A DNA stretch of 64,000 bases from Pandoraea sputorum (GTDB lineage Bacteria > Pseudomonadota > Gammaproteobacteria > Burkholderiales > Burkholderiaceae), in NCBI RefSeq assembly GCF_000814845.2, contig NZ_CP010431.2:2170001-2234000 (forward strand), read 5' to 3'. The translations under genes and the position numbers were made by a program. The notes below the pieces were generated by a model. That model had not been told where the DNA came from. It searched no databases and worked only from the letters and a program-made list of their open reading frames with translations. Positions 56,725 through 64,000 of this stretch are shown one piece after another. Within the stretch, counting starts at the first letter, position 1, and each line of letters opens with the position of its first letter.

Positions 56725-58956
56725 TTGACCGATTCCGCCGCATCCAGCGATTCCTCCGATCTCTCCCGAAGCCCCGATAGTCCGGACGCGCCGACGTTCC
56801 ACGGACTCAAGCCGCTCGCGCCCAAGCGCGAACGCGAACTGGAGGAGATCTTCGGCGACGGCGGCATGCTCGCCCGCGCCATCGATGGCTACCGCTCGCG
56901 CGAGCCGCAGACCGAGATGGCGCGCGCCGTGGCAGCCGCCATGGACACACACGACTCGCTGATCGCCGAAGCAGGCACCGGCACGGGCAAGACCTACGCT
57001 TATCTCGTGCCCGCCATGCTGTGGGGCGGCAAGACGATCATCTCGACCGGCACCAAGCATTTGCAGGATCAGATCTTCGCGCGCGACATCCCCACCGTGC
57101 GCAAGGCGCTCGCCGTGCCCGTGACCGTGGCCATGCTCAAGGGGCGCGCGAACTACCTCTGCCACTACTATCTGGAGCGCGCACAGCAGGAAGGGCGCTT
57201 CGCGTCACGTCACGAGGCGGCGCAACTGCGCGAAATCACCACGTTCGCGCAGATCACGCACAGCGGCGACAAGGCGGAACTGGCGTCCGTTCCCGAGAAC
57301 GCGCCGATCTGGGCGCAGGTGACCTCTACTCGCGATAACTGCCTGGGTCAGGATTGCCCGCGCTACAAAGACTGTTTCGTGATGCAGGCGCGTAAGGAAG
57401 CCCAGCAGGCGGATCTGGTCGTCGTCAATCACCATCTGTTCTTCGCGGATGTCATGCTGCGCGACACGGGCATGGCCGAACTGCTGCCCAGTGCGAACAC
57501 CGTCATCTTCGACGAAGCGCATCAGTTGCCCGAGACAGCGACGCTCTTTTTCGGCGAGACGGTCTCGACCACGCAGTTGCTCGAACTGGCGCGCGATTGC
57601 GTAGCCGAAGGGCTGATTCATGCGCGCGACGCGGCCGATTGGGTCAAGCTCGGCGCGAGTCTCGAGCGCGCAGCGCGCGATGTGCGTCTGACGTTCGGTC
57701 AGGACAATGCGCGTATGTCCGTCACGCAATTGCCGGACGATCACGAACTGTTCGGCGCGCTCGAAAGCGTGGACCTCGCGCTGCAAGACCTGATCGAGAC
57801 GCTTCAACATCAGGCCGAACGTGCGGAAGCGTTGGGCGCGTGCCTGCGCCGTGCACTGGAATTGCACGAGCAGCTGGAGCGTTGGCAGATGGGCGTGACG
57901 CCGCCGACGCCGGGCGAACAGCCGCTGCCGTTGCTCGATCCCGACGCGCCGCGTGTGACCGACGGCAAGCGAGAGAAGGCGGCCAAGGCACGCGAGGCGG
58001 AAGCTGCGCGGCTTGCTGCCGAAGCGAAGGCCGCGGACGACGGCGACGGGAAATCGGAAAAGTCTGAAAAGACGTACACGCCGCCGGAAACCGTCCGCTG
58101 GATCGAAGTGTTTTCGCAGGCAGTGCAGTTGCATCAGACACCGCTTTCGATTGCGCCGATCTTCGCAAAGCAGCGCGCCGGTGCGCCGCGCGCGTGGATC
58201 TTCACGTCGGCCACGCTGTCGGTGAAGGGCAACTTCATGCACTACGCCGCGCAGCTAGGCTTGGATGCTGGCAAGTCGCTCACGCTGGCCAGTCCGTTCG
58301 ACTATCAGAACCAGAGCCTGCTGTACGTGCCGCGTGGCTTGCCGCAACCTTCCGCGCCGAATTTCACCGATGCCGTGCTCGACGCCGCGTTGCCCGTCCT
58401 TGAAGTGAGTGGCGGCCGGGCATTCGTGCTGTGTACCACGCTGCGTGCGGTGAACCGCGCAGCGGAGCGTCTGCGCGAGGAGTTCGAGCGTCGCGGTTGG
58501 CCTTACCCGTTGCTGGTGCAGGGCGAAGCCAGCCGTACCGAACTGCTCGACCGATTCCGCGCGCTGGGTAACGCGGTGCTCATTGGCAGCCAGAGTTTCT
58601 GGGAAGGTGTGGACGTGCGCGGCGAAGCGCTCTCGCTCGTCATCATCGACAAGTTGCCGTTCGCGCCGCCGGACGACCCGGTGCTTGCCGCGCGTCTCGA
58701 CGCGCTGACGAAAAAGGGGCTGAGTCCGTTCGCCATCCATCAGTTGCCTCAGGCGGTGATTACGCTGAAGCAGGGCGCGGGACGATTGATTCGCTCTGAG
58801 GCGGACCGCGGCGTGCTGATGATTTGCGATCCGCGTCTGGTGGATAAGCCTTATGGGCGTCGGATCTGGCAGAGTCTGCCGCCGTTCAAGCGCACGCGGG
58901 AGCTGCCGATTGTGCGCGGTTTCTTCGACGAATTGGCGGCGGAGGCCGGAGGCTGA
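56725..58956 (+). CDS. DinG-type ATP-dependent DNA helicase
   Basis: The 743-residue superfamily-2 helicase of the XPD/DinG/YoaA group has motif I AEAGTGTGKTYAYLVP near residue 85, an Fe-S cluster domain with cysteines in NYLCHYY, CLGQDCPRYKDCF, the DEAH-type motif VIFDEAHQLPETA, and C-terminal motifs GSQSFWEGVDVRGEAL and QGAGRLIRSEADRG (motif VI). A charged low-complexity insert (ADDGDGKSEKSEKT) lies near residue 440. The start is taken as TTG at 56725, with a weak ribosome binding site; the first 30 residues are disordered. It probably unwinds damaged or R-loop DNA. Confidence 0.92.
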   Translation: MTDSAASSDSSDLSRSPDSPDAPTFHGLKPLAPKRERELEEIFGDGGMLARAIDGYRSREPQTEMARAVAAAMDTHDSLIAEAGTGTGKTYAYLVPAMLWGGKTIISTGTKHLQDQIFARDIPTVRKALAVPVTVAMLKGRANYLCHYYLERAQQEGRFASRHEAAQLREITTFAQITHSGDKAELASVPENAPIWAQVTSTRDNCLGQDCPRYKDCFVMQARKEAQQADLVVVNHHLFFADVMLRDTGMAELLPSANTVIFDEAHQLPETATLFFGETVSTTQLLELARDCVAEGLIHARDAADWVKLGASLERAARDVRLTFGQDNARMSVTQLPDDHELFGALESVDLALQDLIETLQHQAERAEALGACLRRALELHEQLERWQMGVTPPTPGEQPLPLLDPDAPRVTDGKREKAAKAREAEAARLAAEAKAADDGDGKSEKSEKTYTPPETVRWIEVFSQAVQLHQTPLSIAPIFAKQRAGAPRAWIFTSATLSVKGNFMHYAAQLGLDAGKSLTLASPFDYQNQSLLYVPRGLPQPSAPNFTDAVLDAALPVLEVSGGRAFVLCTTLRAVNRAAERLREEFERRGWPYPLLVQGEASRTELLDRFRALGNAVLIGSQSFWEGVDVRGEALSLVIIDKLPFAPPDDPVLAARLDALTKKGLSPFAIHQLPQAVITLKQGAGRLIRSEADRGVLMICDPRLVDKPYGRRIWQSLPPFKRTRELPIVRGFFDELAAEAGG

Positions 58957-58982
58957 CGTTTATCTGCCGCGAGAGTGAAACG

Positions 58983-59016
58983 AAAAAGCCAGACGCCGAT
59001 GCGTCTGGCTTTTTTG
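58983..59016. terminator. bidirectional terminator after the dinG-like gene
   Basis: AAAAAGCCAGACGC and GCGTCTGGCTTTTTT form a long perfect stem with loop CGAT; T runs on both strands let it serve the two converging genes. Confidence 0.9.
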
Positions 59017-59041
59017 TAGCGGAAGCCGGGCCGCGCTTGCG

Positions 59042-59761
59042 TTAGCCGGGAAGGGCATCCAGCCACCGCCCGATGACGGCCGGCGCGACTTCCGACAGGC
59101 GAGCGTGATGCACGCGGGCATCGTTGCGCAACGTAGTCGGGTCGATTTTGGCAGTGCCGAGTTCGCAGGCGTGGCCGACGAGCCAGGACTCGATGCTCGC
59201 GGCGTCGGCTTCTAGGTGGAATTGCAGTCCGAGCGCATGGTCGCCCATCGCAAAGGCCTGATTTTCACCAATCGCAGTGCGGGCCAGATGCGTCGCGCCT
59301 GGCGGGATGTCGAACTGATCGCCGTGCCAGTGCAGCACGCTGGCGTTGCCGAGGGCGGCCAGGGGCGACGATTGCCCGGCTTCGGTGAGCGTCAGCGGCG
59401 CGTAGCCGATTTCCTTCACGCCCAGCGGATAGACTTTCGCGCCCAATGCGCGTGCCATCAATTGCGCACCGAGACAAATACCTAGAATCGGCTTGTTCGC
59501 GCTCAGGCGTGCTCTCACCAGTGCAAGTTCATTCGCGATAAACGGATGGATGACGTCATCGAAGGCGCCGATCGGTCCGCCGAGCACGACCACCATGTCG
59601 GGCGCGAGGACGTCGATGGCGCGAAGGTCGGCAAGCGGGGCGTCGACATAGTCGATGCGATAACCGCGCTGGGCGAAGTACGGTGCCAGCGTGCCGAGGT
59701 CTTCGAAGTGCACGTGACGCAAGGCGAGCAGTGTCTTGTCGGGGGCGGGGGGGGTGCTCAC
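59042..59761 (-). CDS. class-I glutamine amidotransferase-like protein
   Basis: The 239-residue protein has the triad Cys in LGICLGAQLMARALG, the histidine in LGLQFHLEADAA and the oxyanion region VVLGGPIGAFDD, matching stand-alone GATase1 proteins annotated as GMP synthase-like. It may hydrolyse glutamine or a gamma-glutamyl compound; the acceptor is unknown. The start is GTG at 59761, with AGGAG eight to nine bases upstream; a longer ORF to 59845 runs through the bamD terminator and is rejected. Confidence 0.87.
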   Translation of the reverse strand: MSTPPAPDKTLLALRHVHFEDLGTLAPYFAQRGYRIDYVDAPLADLRAIDVLAPDMVVVLGGPIGAFDDVIHPFIANELALVRARLSANKPILGICLGAQLMARALGAKVYPLGVKEIGYAPLTLTEAGQSSPLAALGNASVLHWHGDQFDIPPGATHLARTAIGENQAFAMGDHALGLQFHLEADAASIESWLVGHACELGTAKIDPTTLRNDARVHHARLSEVAPAVIGRWLDALPG

Positions 59762-59803
59762 AAAACGAACTCCTGTCGAGGGATCGTCATGACGACGGGA
59801 AAC

Positions 59804-59832
59804 AAAAAACCCCCGCAAAGGCGAGGGCTTTT
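59804..59832 (-). terminator. rho-independent terminator of bamD
   Basis: On the minus strand GCCCTCGC and GCGGGGG pair around CTTT with one mismatch, followed by TTTTTT. It lies 25 nt after the bamD stop. Confidence 0.75.
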
Positions 59833-59857
59833 CGATGCATTCCAACCGGCAACTGGC

Positions 59858-60685
59858 TTAACGCCAGATCTGCCACCAGGACTTCTTGTCGCCCGGGTTG
59901 TTGTCGATGCGACGGCCGACCGTGAGGTAGCCGCTGTTCGGGTAGGTCTTTTCCATCACGCGGCGGGCGTCGTCACGCAGTTCGGTCATGCCAAGTTTGT
60001 CGTACGACTTGATCATGATGCCGAGGGCGTCTTCGAGCGCCGGTGCCTGATCGTAGTCCTGCAGGGCGGTTTGCGCGCGGTTCACGGCGGCGAGATACGC
60101 GCCACGGCGATAGTAGTACTCGGCGGCGTGCACTTCGTGGGCGGCCATCGCGTTCACGGCGTAACGCATGCGCAGGGCGGCGTCGTTCGCGTACTTGCTC
60201 GTCGGGTAGTGCTCGACCAGGTACTTGAAGCTGTCATACGCTGCGCGCAGCGCCTTCGGATCGCGTTCGCTCAGATCCTGACCCGAGAAACGGCCGAACA
60301 GACCGAGGTCGTCGTTGAAGTTGATCAGGCCCTTGAGGTAATAGGCGTAATCGATCGACGGGCTGTCCGGATGCAGACGAATGAATCGGTCGACGGCCGT
60401 GAGCGCCTGAGCCGGCTCGTTGTCCTTGTAATAGGAGTAGGCCGTGTTGATCTGGGCCTGTTGAGCGTGCGGGCCGAACGGGTCGCGCCCTTCGAGCAAC
60501 TCGTAGTACTTGGCGGCTTTCGTATAGTCGCCGCCGTCGAAGCTATCCTTGGCTTCCGAGTATAATTTGTTCGTCGACCAGCTGGCCGTTTCGTCGACCT
60601 TCTCCGGCAGAATGCCACAGGCGGCCATGCTGCCGACCACAATCGCGGCCAGCGTCAGATGTTTGACAAGTTTCAGGGCTTGCAT
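59858..60685 (-). CDS. bamD: outer membrane assembly lipoprotein BamD
   Basis: The 275-residue lipoprotein is an essential part of the BAM complex that inserts beta-barrel proteins in the outer membrane. The signal peptide ends in the lipobox MAACG, and five TPR-type repeats follow ([66 protein letters not shown]). Length is typical (about 245-280). ATG 60685 was chosen; a GTG five codons upstream is possible. Its promoter overlaps the start of divergent rluD. Confidence 0.95.
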   Translation of the reverse strand: MQALKLVKHLTLAAIVVGSMAACGILPEKVDETASWSTNKLYSEAKDSFDGGDYTKAAKYYELLEGRDPFGPHAQQAQINTAYSYYKDNEPAQALTAVDRFIRLHPDSPSIDYAYYLKGLINFNDDLGLFGRFSGQDLSERDPKALRAAYDSFKYLVEHYPTSKYANDAALRMRYAVNAMAAHEVHAAEYYYRRGAYLAAVNRAQTALQDYDQAPALEDALGIMIKSYDKLGMTELRDDARRVMEKTYPNSGYLTVGRRIDNNPGDKKSWWQIWR

Positions 60686-60706
60686 GCTCGTTGGCTTCAC
60701 TTCTCG

Positions 60707-61867
60707 ATGACCCGTTCAATAGTGCCGGATTATAGCGTAACCGCCTCATTTGCCACGGAAAATGCGGAGGATTCGTCGGACGACGATTTCGACTCGCTTC
60801 CGGGGGCTTTCTCAGACTCCATCGATAACGCCGTTACAGGCGCCACTTCTTCGACTTCCGCTTCACCCGACACCGCGTCTTGCGCCGCGCCGCTCGTCGC
60901 GACATTGCCCGACGCACTTGCAGGCGAGCGCCTCGACAAAGCGTTGGCGCAGTGTTTTCCGGAATACTCCCGCAGTCGTCTTCAGGCCTGGGTCGAAGAC
61001 GGCCGCGTCACGCTCGACGGCGAACCCGCCAAAGTGCGCCAGAAAGTGGCGGGCGGCGAAGCGGTGGTCATCACGCCCGCAGCGCTCCCCGAGCAACTGG
61101 CGTTCGCGCCGGAGCCGGTGCCGCTCGATGCCGTTTATGAGGACGCGACACTCGCCGTTTTCAACAAACCTGCTGGCCTCGTCGTTCATCCGGCGGCAGG
61201 CAACTGGTCCGGTACGTTGCTCAACGGCCTGCTGCATCGTTACGGACAGGCGGCCGCCGATCTGCCGCGCGCGGGCATCGTCCACCGGCTGGACAAGGAA
61301 ACCTCCGGCCTGATGGTGGTCGCGCGCACGCTGGTCGCCCAGACCGATCTGGTACGTCAGTTGCAGGCACGCTCCGTCAAACGGCATTACGCAGCGCTGG
61401 TTTGGGGACGTCCGCCGCAGCGCACCGTCGTGGATGCGCCGATCGGCCGCGATCCGCGCGAACGTACGCGCATGGCGGTCGTGCAGGGGCAGGGCGGCAA
61501 GCCAGCGCGCACCCGGGTGGTAACGGTGGCCAGCGCAGAATGGGAAGGATCCCCGGTTTCGCTGGTGCTTTGCTCGCTGGACACGGGGCGTACGCACCAG
61601 ATCCGCGTCCATCTTTCCCATCTTGGGCATTCGCTGCTGGGCGATCCGCTATATAAGCCGCGTCACAAGCGTCCGGCGCTACCGGGCGGCTTTGCTCGAC
61701 AGGCCTTGCACGCATGGCGTCTGGGGCTGATCCATCCCGAGGACGATGCCGCCATGCACTGGCAAGCGCCACTGCCGGACGACATGCGTGAACTCATGCA
61801 CGCGCTCGGCCTCGAATTCGACTTCACCACGCTCCCCGATTCGCTCGATGACTTCTTCCCTGCCTGA
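60707..61867 (+). CDS. rluD: 23S rRNA pseudouridine synthase RluD
   Basis: This protein converts uridines in helix 69 of 23S rRNA to pseudouridine. It has an S4 domain ([20 protein letters not shown]) and the catalytic motif [18 protein letters not shown] with the active-site Asp, then [20 protein letters not shown]. The first about 65 residues are acidic, Ser/Thr-rich and disordered. The ATG at 60707 lies only 21 nt from bamD on the other strand and inside the bamD promoter, so a GTG at 60722 or a later start cannot be excluded. Confidence 0.94.
   Translation: MTRSIVPDYSVTASFATENAEDSSDDDFDSLPGAFSDSIDNAVTGATSSTSASPDTASCAAPLVATLPDALAGERLDKALAQCFPEYSRSRLQAWVEDGRVTLDGEPAKVRQKVAGGEAVVITPAALPEQLAFAPEPVPLDAVYEDATLAVFNKPAGLVVHPAAGNWSGTLLNGLLHRYGQAAADLPRAGIVHRLDKETSGLMVVARTLVAQTDLVRQLQARSVKRHYAALVWGRPPQRTVVDAPIGRDPRERTRMAVVQGQGGKPARTRVVTVASAEWEGSPVSLVLCSLDTGRTHQIRVHLSHLGHSLLGDPLYKPRHKRPALPGGFARQALHAWRLGLIHPEDDAAMHWQAPLPDDMRELMHALGLEFDFTTLPDSLDDFFPA
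60729..60734 (-). promoter_or_regulatory. -10 element of the bamD promoter
   Basis: Perfect TATAAT is read on the minus strand and would start transcription near 60722, about 37 nt before the bamD ATG. The -35 (GTGGCA or nearby) is weak. The site lies inside the N-terminal codons of rluD. Confidence 0.45.
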
Positions 61868-62699
61868 GCAAGACAGCAAGTTCGATACCGCGGATAACAC
61901 GATGCCTGAGGACTGGATCGTCCCCGAATGGCCTGCCCCGGCGAACGTTCGTGCCGTGTTCACGACGCGCGCGGGCGGCGTCAGCCAAGGCCCGCAGGCC
62001 ACGTTCAACCTTGGTTACAAGGCGGACGACGATCCCGAAGCCGTCCGTACGAATCGTGCCTTGCTGGCGACGAGAACGGGCGTGCCGTCGGCGTGGGTCG
62101 CTCAGGTTCACGGTCCGCGTGTGGTCGATGCGCAGGCCGCGTTCGATGCCGTGAATGCTGGCGAGCCGCTTCAGGCGGACGCCAGTGCGACCAACGCCAT
62201 TGGACTCGCGAGCACGATCATGGTGGCGGACTGCCTGCCGGTGCTGCTATGCGACGTGCAAGGGCACGCAGTGGCGGCCGCACACGCGGGCTGGCGCGGG
62301 CTTTGCGCCGGTGTCATCGAACAGACGGTACAGGCGCTGCGGGCACGGTTGCCGAAATCCTCGGCGAACGACGACGCGCAGGTCATCGCATGGCTCGGCC
62401 CGTGTATCGGACCGACGGCGTTCGAGGTGGGGCCGGAAGTGCGCGAAGCCTTCCTCGACGCGGCGATTCCGCAGGAGCGAGACGCAACGTCAGCTGCGTT
62501 CGTCCCGCACGGCGATCCCGACGTTGGGAAATCACTGGCGGATCTGTGTGCGCTGGCGCGCTTGCGGCTCGCACGCGAGGGAGTAACGAACGTTTCCGGC
62601 GGCACGTGGTGCACCGTCGGTGATTCGGCACGTTTTTATTCCTATCGTCGCGACCGGACAACGGGGCGCATGGCCGCACTGGTCTGGCGCGTTAGCTGA
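61848..62699 (+). CDS. pgeF: peptidoglycan editing factor PgeF (YfiH/DUF152, laccase-domain protein)
   Basis: The protein of up to 283 residues has the metal/active-site motifs of the family: [16 protein letters not shown] and AAHAGWRGL, then [14 protein letters not shown] and [11 protein letters not shown]. Members were described as multicopper oxidases and purine nucleosidases; the E. coli protein removes mis-incorporated L-Ser from cell-wall precursors. The start at 61848 overlaps the rluD stop by 20 nt; ATG 61902 (MPEDWIV) fits homolog N-termini equally well. It is cotranscribed with rluD. Confidence 0.93.
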   Translation: MTSSLPEQDSKFDTADNTMPEDWIVPEWPAPANVRAVFTTRAGGVSQGPQATFNLGYKADDDPEAVRTNRALLATRTGVPSAWVAQVHGPRVVDAQAAFDAVNAGEPLQADASATNAIGLASTIMVADCLPVLLCDVQGHAVAAAHAGWRGLCAGVIEQTVQALRARLPKSSANDDAQVIAWLGPCIGPTAFEVGPEVREAFLDAAIPQERDATSAAFVPHGDPDVGKSLADLCALARLRLAREGVTNVSGGTWCTVGDSARFYSYRRDRTTGRMAALVWRVS

Positions 62700-62704
62700 G
62701 ACGG

Positions 62705-62917
62705 TTATTCTGCGTCATCGGGTCGCAGCGCGCGTGTGCGCCGCGCGCGGCTTCCCGCGATGTACAGGATGAGGAGCGCCGGTCCGATACCGCCGAACAG
62801 GAAGATGGCGATGCCCAGCCACGCAAACGGCGCGGTGATGGCGACCATGCCAATGACGTAGAGCCAGCCGAGAAGAACAATGATCATCGGGACAAGTCGG
62901 GGCAAACGCGCATTCAA
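62705..62917 (-). CDS. small two-helix membrane protein
   Basis: This 70-residue reading frame encodes two hydrophobic segments (MIIVLLGWLYVIGMVAITAP and LGIAIFLFGGIGPALLILYI) and a basic/acidic cytoplasmic tail. It converges with pgeF, leaving only five nt between stops. The start is TTG 62917 or ATG 62887; neither has a strong ribosome binding site. The clear membrane topology argues that it is a real gene. Confidence 0.6.
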   Translation of the reverse strand: MNARLPRLVPMIIVLLGWLYVIGMVAITAPFAWLGIAIFLFGGIGPALLILYIAGSRARRTRALRPDDAE

Positions 62918-63090
62918 AAATGGGTATGGCGACGGGACAATGCACTCAGGACGTTCGCCACAAAGATTGACACGCCTGCGCCCGCACGCAAGAATGCTTC
63001 ACAGGCGGGGCGCATCGCTCATAAAGTGAAGCACGCCGCCGCGTTTCGGGCGCCGGCCCTGAACGCAACGGACGTGACACTCAGGCTACC

Positions 63091-64000
63091 ATGAATCGCG
63101 CCAGTGCCAACTTCGATCCGGCCTCGTTTGCCGCCTCGTTTGCCCAGCAGTTTCCCTCCGCTTCGCTCTCCGCTCAGGACATGTCGCAGTGGTTCAAGGC
63201 CGCCCAACAACTGTTCGGCGCGTTGCCGGGATCTGCTGGCCCGTCATCTTTCGCTGCGAATGGTGCAGCGGCTGCCGCGAACCCGTTCGCGGGGCTTTTC
63301 GAACTTTTTGGTAAATCAGGCGCGATGCCGCAGCCGACGTCGTTGCACGTCGATCCTGCGCGACTGAACGAACTTCAGTCTGAATACGCACGCGAATTTG
63401 CCGAACTCGTCGCCAGTTTCAATCAACCCGGTCTCGATACGGCCCCTGCACTCGGCGATCGTCGCTTTGCCGGAGAGGGCTGGCGCAATCCGTTCTACGC
63501 GTTGCCCGCCGCGCTTTATCTGCTCAACGGCCGCTTCCTGATGCGCATGGCCGAACTGGTCGATGCCGATGCAAAGACGCGCGAGCGGATTCGCTTCGCC
63601 GTCGAGCAATGGGTTGCCGCGAGTTCGCCTGCGAATTTCATCGCCACGAACCCGGATGCACAGCAGCGCCTCGTACAGACGCACGGCGATAGCCTGCTGG
63701 CGGGCATGCAGCATCTGCTCGTTGACATGGGTAAGGGCAAGGTGTCGCAGACCGACGAGGCGGCCTTCGAAGTCGGACGCAATGTCGCGACGACCGAAGG
63801 CGCCGTGGTCTTCGAGAACGACCTGATCCAGCTCATTCAGTACAAAGCGCTCACGCCGACGGTGCACCAACGCCCGTTGCTGATCGTGCCGCCCTGCATC
63901 AATAAGTTCTACATCCTCGATCTGCAGCCCGAGAATTCGCTGGTGCGTTACGCCGTCGAGCAGGGTCATACAGTGTTCGTCGTGTCGTGGCGCAACCCCG
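63091..64000 (+). CDS. phaC: poly(3-hydroxyalkanoate) synthase class I, 5' part (cut by window end)
   Basis: The first 303 codons of a class I PHA synthase are visible, in an open frame to the window edge. It has the Ala-rich N-terminal region, EGWRNPFYALPAALYLLNG, GKGKVSQTDEAAFEVGRNVA, FENDLIQLIQYK, the VPPCINKFYILDL strand-turn and VSWRNP. The catalytic Cys/Asp/His triad lies beyond the edge. The enzyme polymerises 3-hydroxyacyl-CoA into storage granules. The gap 62918-63090 contains nothing recognised; the ATG at 63091 begins the family's N-terminus. Confidence 0.93.
   Translation, partial: MNRASANFDPASFAASFAQQFPSASLSAQDMSQWFKAAQQLFGALPGSAGPSSFAANGAAAAANPFAGLFELFGKSGAMPQPTSLHVDPARLNELQSEYAREFAELVASFNQPGLDTAPALGDRRFAGEGWRNPFYALPAALYLLNGRFLMRMAELVDADAKTRERIRFAVEQWVAASSPANFIATNPDAQQRLVQTHGDSLLAGMQHLLVDMGKGKVSQTDEAAFEVGRNVATTEGAVVFENDLIQLIQYKALTPTVHQRPLLIVPPCINKFYILDLQPENSLVRYAVEQGHTVFVVSWRNP

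Overview
The window is high-GC bacterial chromosome with closely packed genes. Gene content and order (cysJI flavoprotein/hemoprotein pair, odhA-odhB-lpd followed by zapE, class I phaC after rluD-pgeF, a complete Tad/Flp pilus island) point to a betaproteobacterium of the Burkholderiaceae. A Pandoraea- or Burkholderia-like organism is an inference from recall, not a database result. No rRNA, tRNA, insertion sequence, prophage or CRISPR array was seen.

Layout. 1-9.9 kb: housekeeping and transport genes: an acyl-CoA synthetase, a TauE/SafE permease, gshA (glutathione synthesis), the azlCD branched-chain amino acid exporter pair, PBP1A, a LysE-type exporter and a small TPR protein. 10.3-16.1 kb: a chemoreceptor, a small lipoprotein and the leftward cysJI operon, with a good sigma-70 promoter at 16267-16295. 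16.7-23.7 kb: the 2-oxoglutarate dehydrogenase operon (E1, E2, E3), a terminator, then zapE. 23.7-26.2 kb: small envelope proteins (a Pro-rich secreted protein, a DUF2939 protein and two tandem DUF2147 proteins) around three 10-bp-phased TGTAA repeats that resemble an OmpR/CpxR-type operator.

26.2-34.7 kb is the accessory part: a GHSLGG lipase-like protein without a signal peptide, then a leftward cluster of three paralogous Gly/Ser/Thr/Val-rich lipoproteins with a MarR regulator between them. The largest lipoprotein carries four 81-bp tandem repeats and a Gly-Asn tract. A 980-nt non-coding region with a cluster of CGTTACG elements separates this cluster from a rightward Tad pilus island (34.7-49.4 kb): two Flp pilins, prepilin peptidase, TadE, CpaB, CpaC secretin, TadZ, TadA, TadB, TadC, TadD, a DUF3613 protein, a TadG-like protein and a sigma-54 activator with an intact GAFTGA loop. 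The secretin frame is broken three times, each time by one missing G in a G run, so it is either a pseudogene or a sequence with homopolymer errors. The TadG-like protein shares the Gly/Leu/Val/Thr pattern of the lipoproteins, which suggests, but does not prove, that the two clusters work together at the cell surface.

49.7-64 kb returns to core functions: a DUF2968 coiled-coil protein, the Kup potassium transporter, Tex, a secreted coiled-coil protein, a DUF465 protein, a DinG-type helicase, a class-I glutamine amidotransferase, then divergent bamD and rluD-pgeF, a small membrane protein, and the first 910 nt of phaC (PHA synthase), cut by the window edge.
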